57,510 bases of DNA. Origin: BM714 sp964484935 (GTDB lineage Bacteria > Bacillota > Clostridia > Peptostreptococcales > BM714). Shown one piece after another: positions 34,266 to 42,643 of this stretch. Made by a program: the position numbers and the translations under genes. The DNA is taken from NCBI GenBank assembly GCA_964484935.1, contig CAZAFW010000006.1, forward strand, positions 1 through 57,510, given 5' to 3'. Each line of letters opens with the position of its first letter. Position 1 is the first letter of the stretch. The notes beneath the pieces were generated by a model that saw nothing but the letters and a program-made list of their open reading frames with translations, made no database searches and was not told where the DNA came from.

Positions 34266-35063
34266 TTGAAGAAAAAATTTGAATTGGACCGCATGACGTG
34301 GAAAGAAATCGAGGCGGCTTTTGCCGAGAATCCGGTTGTTTTCGTACCATTCGGTTCCATGGAAGAACACGGGCCCCACTCTGTAACAGGAGACTATCTT
34401 GCGGCTCACGAGATTGCAAGACGGGCTGCCGAAAGGTCCGAGTCATACTGCACTCCCGTAATACCATTTGGCTACTCGGAATACTTCAGGGGCTTCCCCG
34501 GAACTATTTCCTTGTCTCCGCAAACAATCAAGTCCGTGGCTGGCGACATCATCCAAAGTCTCATAGAGCACGGGATCGAAAAAATCATACTTGTAAACGG
34601 ACATTTCGGCAATGGCTCTCTGCTTGACCAAGTAGCCAGAAGCTACAAGAGAGAAAAAGGCATAATGATTGGCAAGATTGACCTATGGCAGTCAATAAGC
34701 CGAGAATTCAAGAACGAACTTTACGGAGAAGGCATCAACCCTTCTGGACACGGAGGAGAACCCCTGACATCCGTAATGCAGTACATCGCCCCGGATGATT
34801 CAAGACCTGACCTCATTGAAGCTTCACCTGTCAAAGAAAAATGGGGCGACTTCGATATTACCCATATCTCACGGGTTGGAATAGACGACGTCGAGGTTTC
34901 GATGTACTTCGACATGGAGGACTTGACCGAAGTAGGCATACTTGGAAACCCCAGTGTCAGTTCTCCAGAAATCGGCGAAAAAATTGTAAATCGATTGGCG
35001 GATTATTGTGTGATCTTTGCAGAAAAAATGAAGACTGCAGAGACACTGATAAATAAAAAATAG
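34266..35063 (+). CDS. Creatininase-family amidohydrolase
   Basis: The protein has 265 residues from a TTG at 34266, chosen because AGGTGG lies 6 bases before it; the ATG at 34245 has no ribosome site. FGSMEEHGPHSVTGDYL, ILVNGHFGNG and GHGGEPLTS carry the Glu, His and Asp metal ligands of the family. Members open cyclic amides such as creatinine or remove formyl or amide groups in cofactor pathways. Within a TRAP operon a catabolic role on the imported compound is likely; the exact substrate is unknown. Confidence 0.87.
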   Translation: MKKKFELDRMTWKEIEAAFAENPVVFVPFGSMEEHGPHSVTGDYLAAHEIARRAAERSESYCTPVIPFGYSEYFRGFPGTISLSPQTIKSVAGDIIQSLIEHGIEKIILVNGHFGNGSLLDQVARSYKREKGIMIGKIDLWQSISREFKNELYGEGINPSGHGGEPLTSVMQYIAPDDSRPDLIEASPVKEKWGDFDITHISRVGIDDVEVSMYFDMEDLTEVGILGNPSVSSPEIGEKIVNRLADYCVIFAEKMKTAETLINKK

Positions 35064-35083
35064 AAATTGGAGGGAAAATCACT

Positions 35084-36100
35084 ATGACAAAAAAAATGAC
35101 AAGAATCGTAGTATTAATGATGGTATTGGCCTTGGTTTTCGCAGGATGCTCCAAGCCGGCTGAGGAAACTGCGGCACCTGAAGAAACTGCACCCGTTGCC
35201 GAAAAAATCACAATCAGCTACAGCACGTGGGCAAGCGACGGAGAAGCCGCCTATGAGGGAATGGAAAAGTTCAAGGAAATAGTTGAAACCGAATCGGACG
35301 GAAACATCACTGTCAACCTCTTCCCGGCAAACCAGCTTGGAAAAACAGAAGAGCAGCTCGAGCAGCTCGCGCTCAACACAATCCAACTGATGTCAAGCGG
35401 AAACCCGGGAATCAAGGAACTTGAATACCTGGCTCTTCCCTATCTCATGGACTCTATGGATGAATGGACAACAGTCCTCAATTCCAAAATCGGCCAAAAG
35501 TGGAACGAGCAGCTTCTCGAGGCAAAAGGCATTGTAAACATTGGCTTCCTTCCAAGAAGCCCAAGAATTGTATCCGTAAATGAAGAAATCAATACACCCG
35601 CAGACTTTGCCGGTTTGAAACTAAGAGTTCCTGAAAGAGACTACTATGTCGAAACATTCAAGGCATTTGGGGCCAACCCCACACCGATGGATTTTGGCGA
35701 AGTATACTCGGCCCTTCAAACAGGAGTCGTAAGCGGACAAGAAAACCCCATAGAAACAATCTACGCGGCAGGATTCCACGAAATTCAGGACTACCTGATA
35801 ATCACAAACCACATCGTCAAGCCGGCTTTCGTATCAACAAACAAGCAGTTCCTAGACAGCCTGTCTCCGGAATACAAAGAATTGATTTTGAAGGCTGTTG
35901 ACGAAGGCAGAAAATACGCTGAAGAAATCATGAACAAGCAGGGAGCTGACTTTGAAGCTAAAATGGAAGAAGCCGGAATGACAATCATCAGACCCGACCT
36001 GGCGCCATTTGTAGAAGTGACTCAAGGAGTCCGCGACACCCTCGGAACAAGCGTATGGGGCGAAGAAGACTACCAAGCCATTCTTGAAATGACTAAATAA
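35084..36100 (+). CDS. TRAP transporter substrate-binding lipoprotein (DctP type)
   Basis: The protein has 338 residues. A signal peptide with lipobox LVFAGC (Cys near 23) anchors it to the outer face of the membrane, followed by a Glu/Ala/Pro-rich linker. The DctP core contains NQLGKTEEQLEQL, a GLKLRVPERDYYVETFKAFGA-like segment with the carboxylate-binding Arg, and TGVVSGQENPI. It delivers the substrate to DctQM. GGAGGG precedes the ATG. A short terminator follows, which would lower expression of the next gene. Confidence 0.93.
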   Translation: MTKKMTRIVVLMMVLALVFAGCSKPAEETAAPEETAPVAEKITISYSTWASDGEAAYEGMEKFKEIVETESDGNITVNLFPANQLGKTEEQLEQLALNTIQLMSSGNPGIKELEYLALPYLMDSMDEWTTVLNSKIGQKWNEQLLEAKGIVNIGFLPRSPRIVSVNEEINTPADFAGLKLRVPERDYYVETFKAFGANPTPMDFGEVYSALQTGVVSGQENPIETIYAAGFHEIQDYLIITNHIVKPAFVSTNKQFLDSLSPEYKELILKAVDEGRKYAEEIMNKQGADFEAKMEEAGMTIIRPDLAPFVEVTQGVRDTLGTSVWGEEDYQAILEMTK

Positions 36101-36110
36101 CAAATGTTAG

Positions 36111-36136
36111 AGCCAAGTTTAAACTTGGCTCTTTTC
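36111..36136 (+). terminator. Short hairpin between dctP and the amidohydrolase gene
   Basis: A perfect palindrome (AGCCAAGTTT with AAACTTGGCT) is followed by CTTTT. It likely causes partial termination, so more binding protein than downstream enzyme is made. Confidence 0.75.
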
Positions 36137-36166
36137 ATCTTAATTAGTTGATGAGGAGACTGTAAA

Positions 36167-37330
36167 ATGGATATAAACAAATGCGTTTCGGCAATAATTG
36201 ACGAGGCGGTTGATTTCCGCAGGAGGCTCCATCAAAACCCGGAGCTTAGCCAAAAGGAATACGAGACGACAAAACTGATTGAGGCGGAGCTTTCCAAGCG
36301 AGGAATTAAAAGCTCTCGCCAAGGCCTTGAAACAGGAATCATTGGAACAATCGAAGGAAAGAATCCCGGGAAAACATTAGTTTTAAGGGCCGATATAGAC
36401 GCACTGCCCGTAAGCGAAGGAACTAATCTTGGATTCAAATCCCAAAACCCCGGCATAGCCCACGCCTGCGGACATGACATTCACGCATCCGTATTGCTAG
36501 GAACAGCCATGGTTCTTTCGGATATGACAGACAAATTAAGCGGAAGGGTGAAATTCATTTTTCAGCCCGCAGAAGAGACAATGCATGGAGCGCGCTCAGT
36601 CATAGCATCCGGCGCCCTAAAAAATGCAGACGCAATAATCGGCTGCCACTGCTGGCCCGACATACCCGCCGGAACAATAGGGACAAGGCGTGGCCCGCTT
36701 ATGGCGGCCTCGGACAAGGTGACCCTCACCGTCAAGGGAAAAGGCGGACACGCAGCTCATCCCCACAAGTGCGTAGACCCAATAGTGGTTTCTGCGTATT
36801 TGATTACCCAAATTCAAACCATAATCTCCCGCACCCTTGGGCCCTTGGATTCAAACGTGATTACATTCGGTCAAATTCAAGGCGGAACTGCTCCAAACAT
36901 CATACCGAATGAAGTCGTTTTAAAGGGAACAATTCGCTCTGTTAACCCCGAATCCAGGGAAAACATTCATAGTCAAATAAAAAAAATGGTAGAAGGCAGC
37001 GCAATAGCCATGAACGCCGCTTGCAGCGTCGCGATAGAAAAAGGCACACCCCCCGTAATCAGCGATGACGGCATGCTTGACATAATAGAAGAAGCGACAT
37101 GCAAGACAATAGGCAAGAATAATTTGATAAACCTCGCACTGCCCTCAATGGGATCGGAGGACTTCGCTTTTTATATGGAAAGAATCCCCGGTGCCTTCTT
37201 TAGAATAGGAACCGCAAATGAAGACCCTGCAACGCAGCTCCCCCTCCACAATTCGGGAATCGTATTCGACGAGGCCGCAATAGAAACGGGAATAAAAGTA
37301 ATGTGCCAAGCGGCGCTAGACTACCTTTAA
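36167..37330 (+). CDS. M20D-family amidohydrolase (N-acyl-amino-acid hydrolase type)
   Basis: The protein has 387 residues. RRRLHQNPELS is the family opening, RADIDALPVSEG holds a catalytic Asp, HACGHDIHAS gives metal ligands, and FQPAEETMHGA the general-base Glu and a ligand. PSMGSEDFAF is the late motif. Relatives remove acyl groups from amino acids or split indole-acetyl, hippuryl or carbamoyl conjugates. GAGGAG precedes the ATG. As the last gene of the TRAP operon it probably frees an amino acid from the imported compound. Confidence 0.9.
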   Translation: MDINKCVSAIIDEAVDFRRRLHQNPELSQKEYETTKLIEAELSKRGIKSSRQGLETGIIGTIEGKNPGKTLVLRADIDALPVSEGTNLGFKSQNPGIAHACGHDIHASVLLGTAMVLSDMTDKLSGRVKFIFQPAEETMHGARSVIASGALKNADAIIGCHCWPDIPAGTIGTRRGPLMAASDKVTLTVKGKGGHAAHPHKCVDPIVVSAYLITQIQTIISRTLGPLDSNVITFGQIQGGTAPNIIPNEVVLKGTIRSVNPESRENIHSQIKKMVEGSAIAMNAACSVAIEKGTPPVISDDGMLDIIEEATCKTIGKNNLINLALPSMGSEDFAFYMERIPGAFFRIGTANEDPATQLPLHNSGIVFDEAAIETGIKVMCQAALDYL

Positions 37331-37416
37331 AAGTTAAGAGCAGATGACCAATGCGTGGAAAAAGCCTCAATACAAAACCGTTTTCCTGCGGCAAGCTTCA
37401 ATTGATTTTCAACGGC

Positions 37417-37454
37417 AAAAGGCCCGGCAGTTTTTTATCTGCCGGGCCTTTTTT
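37417..37454. terminator. Terminator between the TRAP operon and the diguanylate cyclase gene
   Basis: AAAAGGCCCGGCAG pairs with CTGCCGGGCCTTTT, with A and T runs on both sides, serving two convergent transcripts. Confidence 0.9.
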
Positions 37455-37490
37455 GCGATTCACTTTTTAGCGTCCATCTGCTTTTCATTT

Positions 37491-38402
37491 CTATAGCTCA
37501 AAATACTCGACCCTGTTTCTGCCGTTTCTTTTCGCCTCATACATTGCGTCATCCAGGGCCCTTGCAAACTCGTCGAAATCGAGGCCTGGCTTATAGCTTC
37601 CCACACCGAAACTGGCTGTTATGGAAATGCCTCCGTCAAAACTGTGCGATTCTATTGCTTCGCGTATTTTTTCGGCGATGCATACTCCGTCTCTCAGCGA
37701 TGTCTCCGGGGATACTATCATGAACTCTTCCCCTCCCCATCTTCCGATGCTGTCGGCACCTCTTATGAGGCCCTGGCACAAGTCCGAAACGCCTTTCAGC
37801 ACAAGATCGCCTGCCGTATGTCCATGATTGTCGTTTATTTGCTTGAAATTGTCTATGTCGAAGAAAATGACAGTCAATTTTTTGCCGTATCTTTCCGATT
37901 GCAGTATTTCATACTTCAATATTTCATCCAGCTTGTACCTGTTGTACAAGCCGGTAAGTTTGTCCATTATAGACAATTGCTTGAGTTCCTCGTTAAGCCT
38001 CTCTATCTCCTTTTGGTACTTGACCCTTTCAGTGACATCGTAGCTTGATCCGGCGACCTCGACTATTTTCCCTTCAATTTCCACCGGTGAAAGGATGGTC
38101 TCAAACCAAACATCGTCGAAATTCACCTCGTATTGCACAACTTCTCCGCCAAAAGCCTTTTCAAAATGCTCCAATGCAGGCCTGCTGGCCTCTTTGCCGA
38201 AAATCTCTTCAACCGTCTTTCCAAAAATGACTTCAGTGGTCAAGCCGAATTTCTTTGGAATAGGCCCTTCGTTCAAAAGGTATATTATTTGCCCGGACTC
38301 GTTCTTTTTTAGTCGGAAAATATTGTTCTTTATGTTGTTCAAAGTAAATGCATAGTTTGAAAGAATGCTCTTGTCCCCTACAGGTACTTTTTTTTCTGTC
38401 AT
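37491..38402 (-). CDS. PAS-GGDEF diguanylate cyclase
   Basis: The protein has 303 residues. A PAS-like sensor domain occupies roughly residues 20-125 (VEVAGSSYDVTERVKYQKEI is its typical end), then a short coiled linker, then the GGDEF domain (MDKLTGLYNR, FFDIDNFKQINDNHGH). The active site reads GGEEF, and RGAD five residues earlier is an I-site for product inhibition. It makes cyclic di-GMP from GTP. No membrane segment or heme motif shows the signal. I start at 38402 because GAGGGGA lies upstream; the longer frame to 38423 lacks this. Confidence 0.92.
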   Translation of the reverse strand: MTEKKVPVGDKSILSNYAFTLNNIKNNIFRLKKNESGQIIYLLNEGPIPKKFGLTTEVIFGKTVEEIFGKEASRPALEHFEKAFGGEVVQYEVNFDDVWFETILSPVEIEGKIVEVAGSSYDVTERVKYQKEIERLNEELKQLSIMDKLTGLYNRYKLDEILKYEILQSERYGKKLTVIFFDIDNFKQINDNHGHTAGDLVLKGVSDLCQGLIRGADSIGRWGGEEFMIVSPETSLRDGVCIAEKIREAIESHSFDGGISITASFGVGSYKPGLDFDEFARALDDAMYEAKRNGRNRVEYFEL

Positions 38403-38578
38403 CTCAGTCCCCTCTTTATGCAAATATTGTTGCCCGCGGGCTTATAAATAATAAACGGCATTTTCAAAGAAAACTTGTATGGAAAAGCCTTTCTTTCACT
38501 AACAGTATATACTTGCCGCGAATATATTTACAACAGCTTATTTCTAGCCTTTTACGGTGCGTCAGGTTTTAGCCCGCT

Positions 38579-39085
38579 TCAGATCTTTCTGCTGTCGTAT
38601 GCCCAGTGCAAAAGGGCCTGCCTCTGCTTTTTCCTGCAATCGAGCAAAAGCGGGGGGCAGTTCTTCCTTATGGCCCCTTCATGCCTTCTAATTGCCTTCC
38701 ATCTCTTTATCTGCCTTGCGTCCTCAAGAGGAATCCTTCTTCCGTAATAATACCTGCAGTACCACTGGAACCACCCTCTTGGGTCCTCGGGATGAATCCA
38801 GCCCTTTTTCAGCCATTCGGCCAGAGGAAGCGATGCGTCGACACCAAAATAATTGAGGCTTATGTCTTTCCCCCCGGGGGACAGCTTTGCCTTTTCGAAC
38901 CAGGCGGAAGGAAACTCGCCTGTGCAGTCTGTCATGTACTTGCCCCCGAATACGCCCAGCTCCAGCATTTCCTTGGGAGTGAGCTGGGGCTTGAAGTCGG
39001 GATCGAAGTTCTTCCCCTCCTCCTCAGTCAAGACGTAGCTTCCCTTTTGCATACTGTCGTTTATAAAAACAATGTCGCCCTTCAT
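38579..39085 (-). CDS. Conserved protein of unknown function, 168 aa
   Basis: The protein has 168 residues from the ATG at 39085, which has GGAGG about 7 bases upstream; the upstream extension to 39190 is basic and lacks a site. It is rich in Trp, Tyr and Arg: KYMTDCTGEFPSAWF, SLPLAEWLKKGWI, PRGWFQWYCRYYYGRR, and a late QRQALLHWAYDSRK. I recall similar sequences in bacteria and eukaryotes without an assigned function. Two or three Cys and many aromatic residues hint at ligand binding, but no motif allows a claim. Confidence 0.75.
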   Translation of the reverse strand: MKGDIVFINDSMQKGSYVLTEEEGKNFDPDFKPQLTPKEMLELGVFGGKYMTDCTGEFPSAWFEKAKLSPGGKDISLNYFGVDASLPLAEWLKKGWIHPEDPRGWFQWYCRYYYGRRIPLEDARQIKRWKAIRRHEGAIRKNCPPLLLDCRKKQRQALLHWAYDSRKI

Positions 39086-39286
39086 CACGCGCCTCCTCGC
39101 CTTCACTCGTTTTGCGGCTTTGCCTATGCCGAAAATTTCTTCAATCCGGGCACGAGACCGTCGGAATATTGTGCATTTGTTTTTCGACAAACCGCTTTGC
39201 CTTTTTACTTGAATGCTTGTCCTTATAATTCACACTCTTTCTTGCTTCCGGCTCGCTAACCACCTCTGTTTTCGGGGTGATTTCCA

Positions 39287-39898
39287 TCAGTAGAACTCGG
39301 CAATCTCATTGATGGCTTTTCTATCGATCTCCGGAAGAACATACCTATCGTCTTTTTTCCCTACAGCCAGAATCATGACAGGACTTTCCCCTTCAGGCCT
39401 ACCAAACATATCCTTTAAAAAATTCATGGGCGCGGGAGTATAGGTCAAGCTGTGGTATCCCGAGTCCCTTACGGCGTTTATCAAGAGTCCTGCGGCCAGC
39501 CCCACGCTTTCATTCACATAATAATTCTTGTCTTTTTGACCGTTTTCCATAGTCTTGTAAAACTCCTTGAATATTACAATTAGACAAGGCGCTTGGCTTA
39601 AAAACGGCTTGGACCAGTCGGTTTTCAATTCCTCCAGGTCCTTGCGCCATTCATCGCTGATTTTTTCCTTATAGAAAACTTCTTCGACTTTTTCAGCCTC
39701 TTCCCTGATCTTCATTTTCATTTTGTCATCCGTAACGACGCAGAAAAACCAGGGCTGCTTGTTTGCCCCGCTTGGCGCGGTGGATGCAATCATGAGCCAG
39801 TCCTCTATTGTTTCCCTGTCAATTATTTCCGGCAAGAATTTTCTGTATGTTCTCCTCGCCTCGCTCTCTTTTCTGAGAGTTCTTGATCTTTCAGACAT
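39287..39898 (-). CDS. Nitroreductase family protein
   Basis: The protein has 203 residues. RRTYRKFLPEII near the start and TAPSGANKQPWFFCVV are typical FMN-binding segments, with ESVGLAAGLLINAVRDSGY later. It is distinct from the nitroreductase at 2332-2901. AAAGGAG precedes the ATG. Close relatives include flavin-dependent dehalogenase-like and quinone-reducing enzymes; the substrate is unknown. Confidence 0.87.
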   Translation of the reverse strand: MSERSRTLRKESEARRTYRKFLPEIIDRETIEDWLMIASTAPSGANKQPWFFCVVTDDKMKMKIREEAEKVEEVFYKEKISDEWRKDLEELKTDWSKPFLSQAPCLIVIFKEFYKTMENGQKDKNYYVNESVGLAAGLLINAVRDSGYHSLTYTPAPMNFLKDMFGRPEGESPVMILAVGKKDDRYVLPEIDRKAINEIAEFY

Positions 39899-39998
39899 TT
39901 TTTGCTCCTTTTTAATCTCTAATTAAATAATGATGTATATATTAAAGATTATACACTTTTTTCTTATAGGAGCATAAGATGTTTTTATTAAAAAAACG

Positions 39999-40123
39999 GT
40001 CCGCCTACGCCAATAAGCTGTCCGGCAACCATTTTGAAGAGAGTTCGGCCATGAGGCATTAAGGGCCATCCTTTTATTTAAGGCAAATCAACTGATTTAC
40101 CCCCGTCCCTATTTGGTTGAAAT
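39999..40123. repeat. 125-bp direct repeat, copy A
   Basis: It matches 41986-42110 without gaps and with only three base differences, constant offset 1987. The pair flanks the 420-residue ATPase gene. The right end contains the REP-like core TTTACCCCCGTCCC. Confidence 0.92.
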
Positions 40124-40409
40124 CATTGTGTGCATATGCGGTCACGATGGATTTTTTTCGTCAGCCCGTCATCAGCCTTCTTCCTGCAAACAGGGGATTC
40201 TCAATCTCTAATGTGATTTCGCTCCATTCGCGTACCCTGTTAACCTCTTGAAATTCTCCCTTGAGGAAAACCTTCAAGCTGAAGCCATGCCTTTGATACA
40301 GAATACATTTCAAGCCCCCTCCCCTTAACTTTTCGAAACCGTACAAATTTGATATCTGTCTGGCGGTTTTCCATAAATCAATATTAATTTGATTCTTCTC
40401 ACACCCGGA

Positions 40410-40442
40410 AGAACCCGGACGAAATCAAATCGACCGGGTTCT
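40410..40442. terminator. Hairpin behind the 420-aa ATPase gene
   Basis: AGAACCCGG (40410) pairs with CCGGGTTCT (40434). A T-run is present only on the plus-strand side further on, so its strength as a terminator for the minus-strand gene is unsure. Confidence 0.5.
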
Positions 40443-40475
40443 CTTGTTGTAAATTTTTTGTTTAATTGTTTTCCT

Positions 40476-41738
40476 TCAATTCTTCAAGCACCCAATTGGG
40501 ACAACAAATACTCCGTCTTCTCTTCTATACGCATATTTTGTTCCCGTTACAACCATCAAGAAACTTGGTTCCCCTAGTTTTTCTATCTCAATCTTGTCTC
40601 TTAATTTCTTTAATGAAACTGCAGCTTTTTCAATTTCATTTTGCCCAAGTTTGATTTCGACCAATCCATACTGACCATTGTCTCGGTATAACACCGCATC
40701 TACTTCCAGCCCACTTCTATCCCGATAATGAAACACTTTTCCGTCGATGCTGTCTATGTATATTTTTAGGTCTCGTACGACTAGTGATTCAAAGATAAAG
40801 CCAAATGTATTAATATCTCTAAGTAGCTTCTCCGGAGAAGCATTTAGTAGTGATGCCGCAAGCGACGGATCAACAAAATATCTTTTACTAGATTTTCTTA
40901 TTTCAGTTTTTGATCTAAGTTTAGGACTCCAGCTTTCCACATCGTCAAGAATATACAAATTTTTCAATGCATCAAGATACTCTGATAATGTATTCCTGGA
41001 GAAATCAGGGTAATGTGCATTGACATCTTCCAATATTGTCTTTAATGTCACCACCGTTCCTGTATTTCTAGCTAAAGATCTCATGATGGTCATCGCTTTG
41101 TTCCTATCTCTTTTTACACCATCAACAGTATTTATTTCACTCTCGGCAATCAACTTACAATATTCATTGGCAAATTTCATCGCAACACGCGTTGACTTAA
41201 ATATGTTCTTTGGCCAACCACCTTTTATAGCTAACTTTGAAATATCTTCTATGCCAATTCTAGAAACACAAGAAATATCCGTCTTCCCCTCAAACAAACC
41301 CTTTATACTGACTTCGCCTGTGGATTCCCCTGATTCAAATAAGCTAAGCGGCTTCATATCTATCCTGGCAATTCTACCAATCCCAGAATGCGATATTTTA
41401 CTTCTATCAATCGTAGTAGAACCTGTTAGAATAAACAGCCCCTCTTCGTTTCTTTTGTCAACCTCATGACGTACAGCATCCCATAACTCGGGCGCCATCT
41501 GCCATTCATCAATTAGTCGGGGATTCTCGCCCTCTAATAGTAAAGATGGTCTTATCTTTGCTAAACTCATGTTATTGTCTCGTTCATCAGGGTCTTGCAT
41601 TTTTAAGACGCTCTTAGAATGATTTTCTGCTGTGGTTGTTTTTCCACATGCCTTTGGTCCCGCAATCAAAATTGCTCCGAATATCTCGAGATAATCTCTT
41701 GTTTTTTTATCCACAATTCTTTCAATATACTTTTTCAT
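40476..41738 (-). CDS. AAA_14/DUF4143 ATPase, copy 1
   Basis: The protein has 420 residues. Walker A is GPKACGKTTT (residues 28-37), Walker B is RLIDEWQ, and LFILTGS is the sensor strand. The C-terminal DUF4143 domain ends with a PD-(D/E)XK-like pattern (LEVDAVLYRDNGQYGLVEIK), which suggests a nuclease-like fold. The family is widespread and often mobile, but its role is not established. GGAGGA precedes the ATG. Three 23-bp repeats lie 66-134 bases upstream, and the whole unit lies between 125-bp direct repeats. Confidence 0.9.
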   Translation of the reverse strand: MKKYIERIVDKKTRDYLEIFGAILIAGPKACGKTTTAENHSKSVLKMQDPDERDNNMSLAKIRPSLLLEGENPRLIDEWQMAPELWDAVRHEVDKRNEEGLFILTGSTTIDRSKISHSGIGRIARIDMKPLSLFESGESTGEVSIKGLFEGKTDISCVSRIGIEDISKLAIKGGWPKNIFKSTRVAMKFANEYCKLIAESEINTVDGVKRDRNKAMTIMRSLARNTGTVVTLKTILEDVNAHYPDFSRNTLSEYLDALKNLYILDDVESWSPKLRSKTEIRKSSKRYFVDPSLAASLLNASPEKLLRDINTFGFIFESLVVRDLKIYIDSIDGKVFHYRDRSGLEVDAVLYRDNGQYGLVEIKLGQNEIEKAAVSLKKLRDKIEIEKLGEPSFLMVVTGTKYAYRREDGVFVVPIGCLKN

Positions 41739-41803
41739 AAGATATCCTCCAATTCAATTGTATACTTTGAATGCTTGTTTTACAATGATTATTGAGTATT
41801 GGA

Positions 41804-41872
41804 GTGCAATTTCGTATGTTTTTAGGGTGCAATTTCGTATCTTTTTAGGGTGCAATTTCGTTTTTTGATGGG
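41804..41872. repeat. Three 23-bp tandem repeats upstream of ATPase copy 1
   Basis: GTGCAATTTCGT starts at 41804, 41827 and 41850, an exact 23-bp period. The first two units match at all but one of 23 positions; the third keeps the first 12 bases. On the gene strand each unit contains TTGCAC. The array probably overlaps the -35 region, which suits an operator or an iteron. Confidence 0.9.
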
Positions 41873-41985
41873 CTTTTGGAACAACAGATTTTGTATTATT
41901 CCGTTTGGTTACTTGTGGTAGGGTTCTCCAATATTACAATCAAAAAGAACCATCTCCAGTGATTTGTTTTTACCAAAAAAAAACA

Positions 41986-42110
41986 GTCCGCCTACGCCAA
42001 TAACCTGTCCTGCAACCATTTTGAAGAGAGTTCGGCCATGAGGCATTAAGGGCCATCCTTTTATTTAAGGCAAATCAACTGATTTACCCCCGTCCCCATT
42101 TGGTTGAAAT
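41986..42110. repeat. 125-bp direct repeat, copy B
   Basis: It matches copy A at 39999-40123 at 122 of 125 positions. It ends 8 bases after the stop codon of the DUF1232 gene, so this may be the original location. Confidence 0.92.
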
Positions 42111-42117
42111 TCATCTG

Positions 42118-42528
42118 TCACATGTCCTTTGTCCTGATTCTCTTCCATTCCTTGAATGCCTCCAAGTCCGAATGAACTTGCTTAAGCACCAGCCCTATCA
42201 CAAAGGCGTCGTCTATGTATCCCCCGGGCAAGAAATCCGGAATCAAGTCTATCGGGGTTACAAGATATATAATGCCTCCGACAATGGCAAGTATTGATCC
42301 AAAAGGGACTTCCCTATAGGTGCCGTTGATGTAGCACTTGACCAGGTCCAGCATCAGTTTTATATCCTCAAACAGTTTGGTGACGGGACCGCTTTTTATC
42401 TTGTCCAGTTTTTCATAAGCTTCATTTACCTTCGCTTCCGTCTTCTCCTTGTCTTCAAGCAGGGCCTTGGCTTTCTCCACGCTTTTTTCATATGCCTGCC
42501 TGCCCGATTCATTCAAATTTTTATTCAT
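42118..42528 (-). CDS. DUF1232 (YkvA-like) membrane protein
   Basis: The protein has 136 residues. The first 65 are charged and probably coiled (KAKALLEDKEKTEAKVNEAY). The DUF1232 core follows with a hydrophobic segment and the signature YLVTPIDLIPDFLPGGYIDD. Function of the family is unknown. I start at 42528 because AAGGGGGA lies 8 bases upstream. A relic of the 3' end of a second copy (RTKDM, stop codon lost) is seen at about 44708-44734. Confidence 0.88.
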   Translation of the reverse strand: MNKNLNESGRQAYEKSVEKAKALLEDKEKTEAKVNEAYEKLDKIKSGPVTKLFEDIKLMLDLVKCYINGTYREVPFGSILAIVGGIIYLVTPIDLIPDFLPGGYIDDAFVIGLVLKQVHSDLEAFKEWKRIRTKDM

Positions 42529-42643
42529 TTGCGAATCCCCCTTGTCGATGCCTTCAATATCCATTTGCCCCGATCTTCAAGCCCAATCTGTGCACAATGG
42601 TAAAAATTTTAATCAACGGATTTGCCTCCGTCCCCGATGATTA

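Larger units (their letters stand above)
39899..40475. other. 577-bp intergenic region with repeats and a small ORF remnant
   Basis: The region holds the left copy of a 125-bp direct repeat (39999-40123) and a copy of the GCATATGCGGTCAC repeat (about 40132-40145). A minus-strand frame at 40161-40346 (ending EIENPLFAGRRLMTG) has no ribosome site and may be a gene fragment. A hairpin at 40410-40442 (AGAACCCGG with CCGGGTTCT) lies behind the ATPase gene. Confidence 0.6.

Noticed and set aside
40161..40346. Minus-strand 61-codon frame between the repeat and the ATPase gene
   Set aside because: The translation looks protein-like, but no start with a ribosome site is present; noted only as a possible fragment.
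41804..41872. 23-bp repeats as a CRISPR array
   Set aside because: Units are directly adjacent with no spacers, only three copies are present, and no cas gene is in the window.
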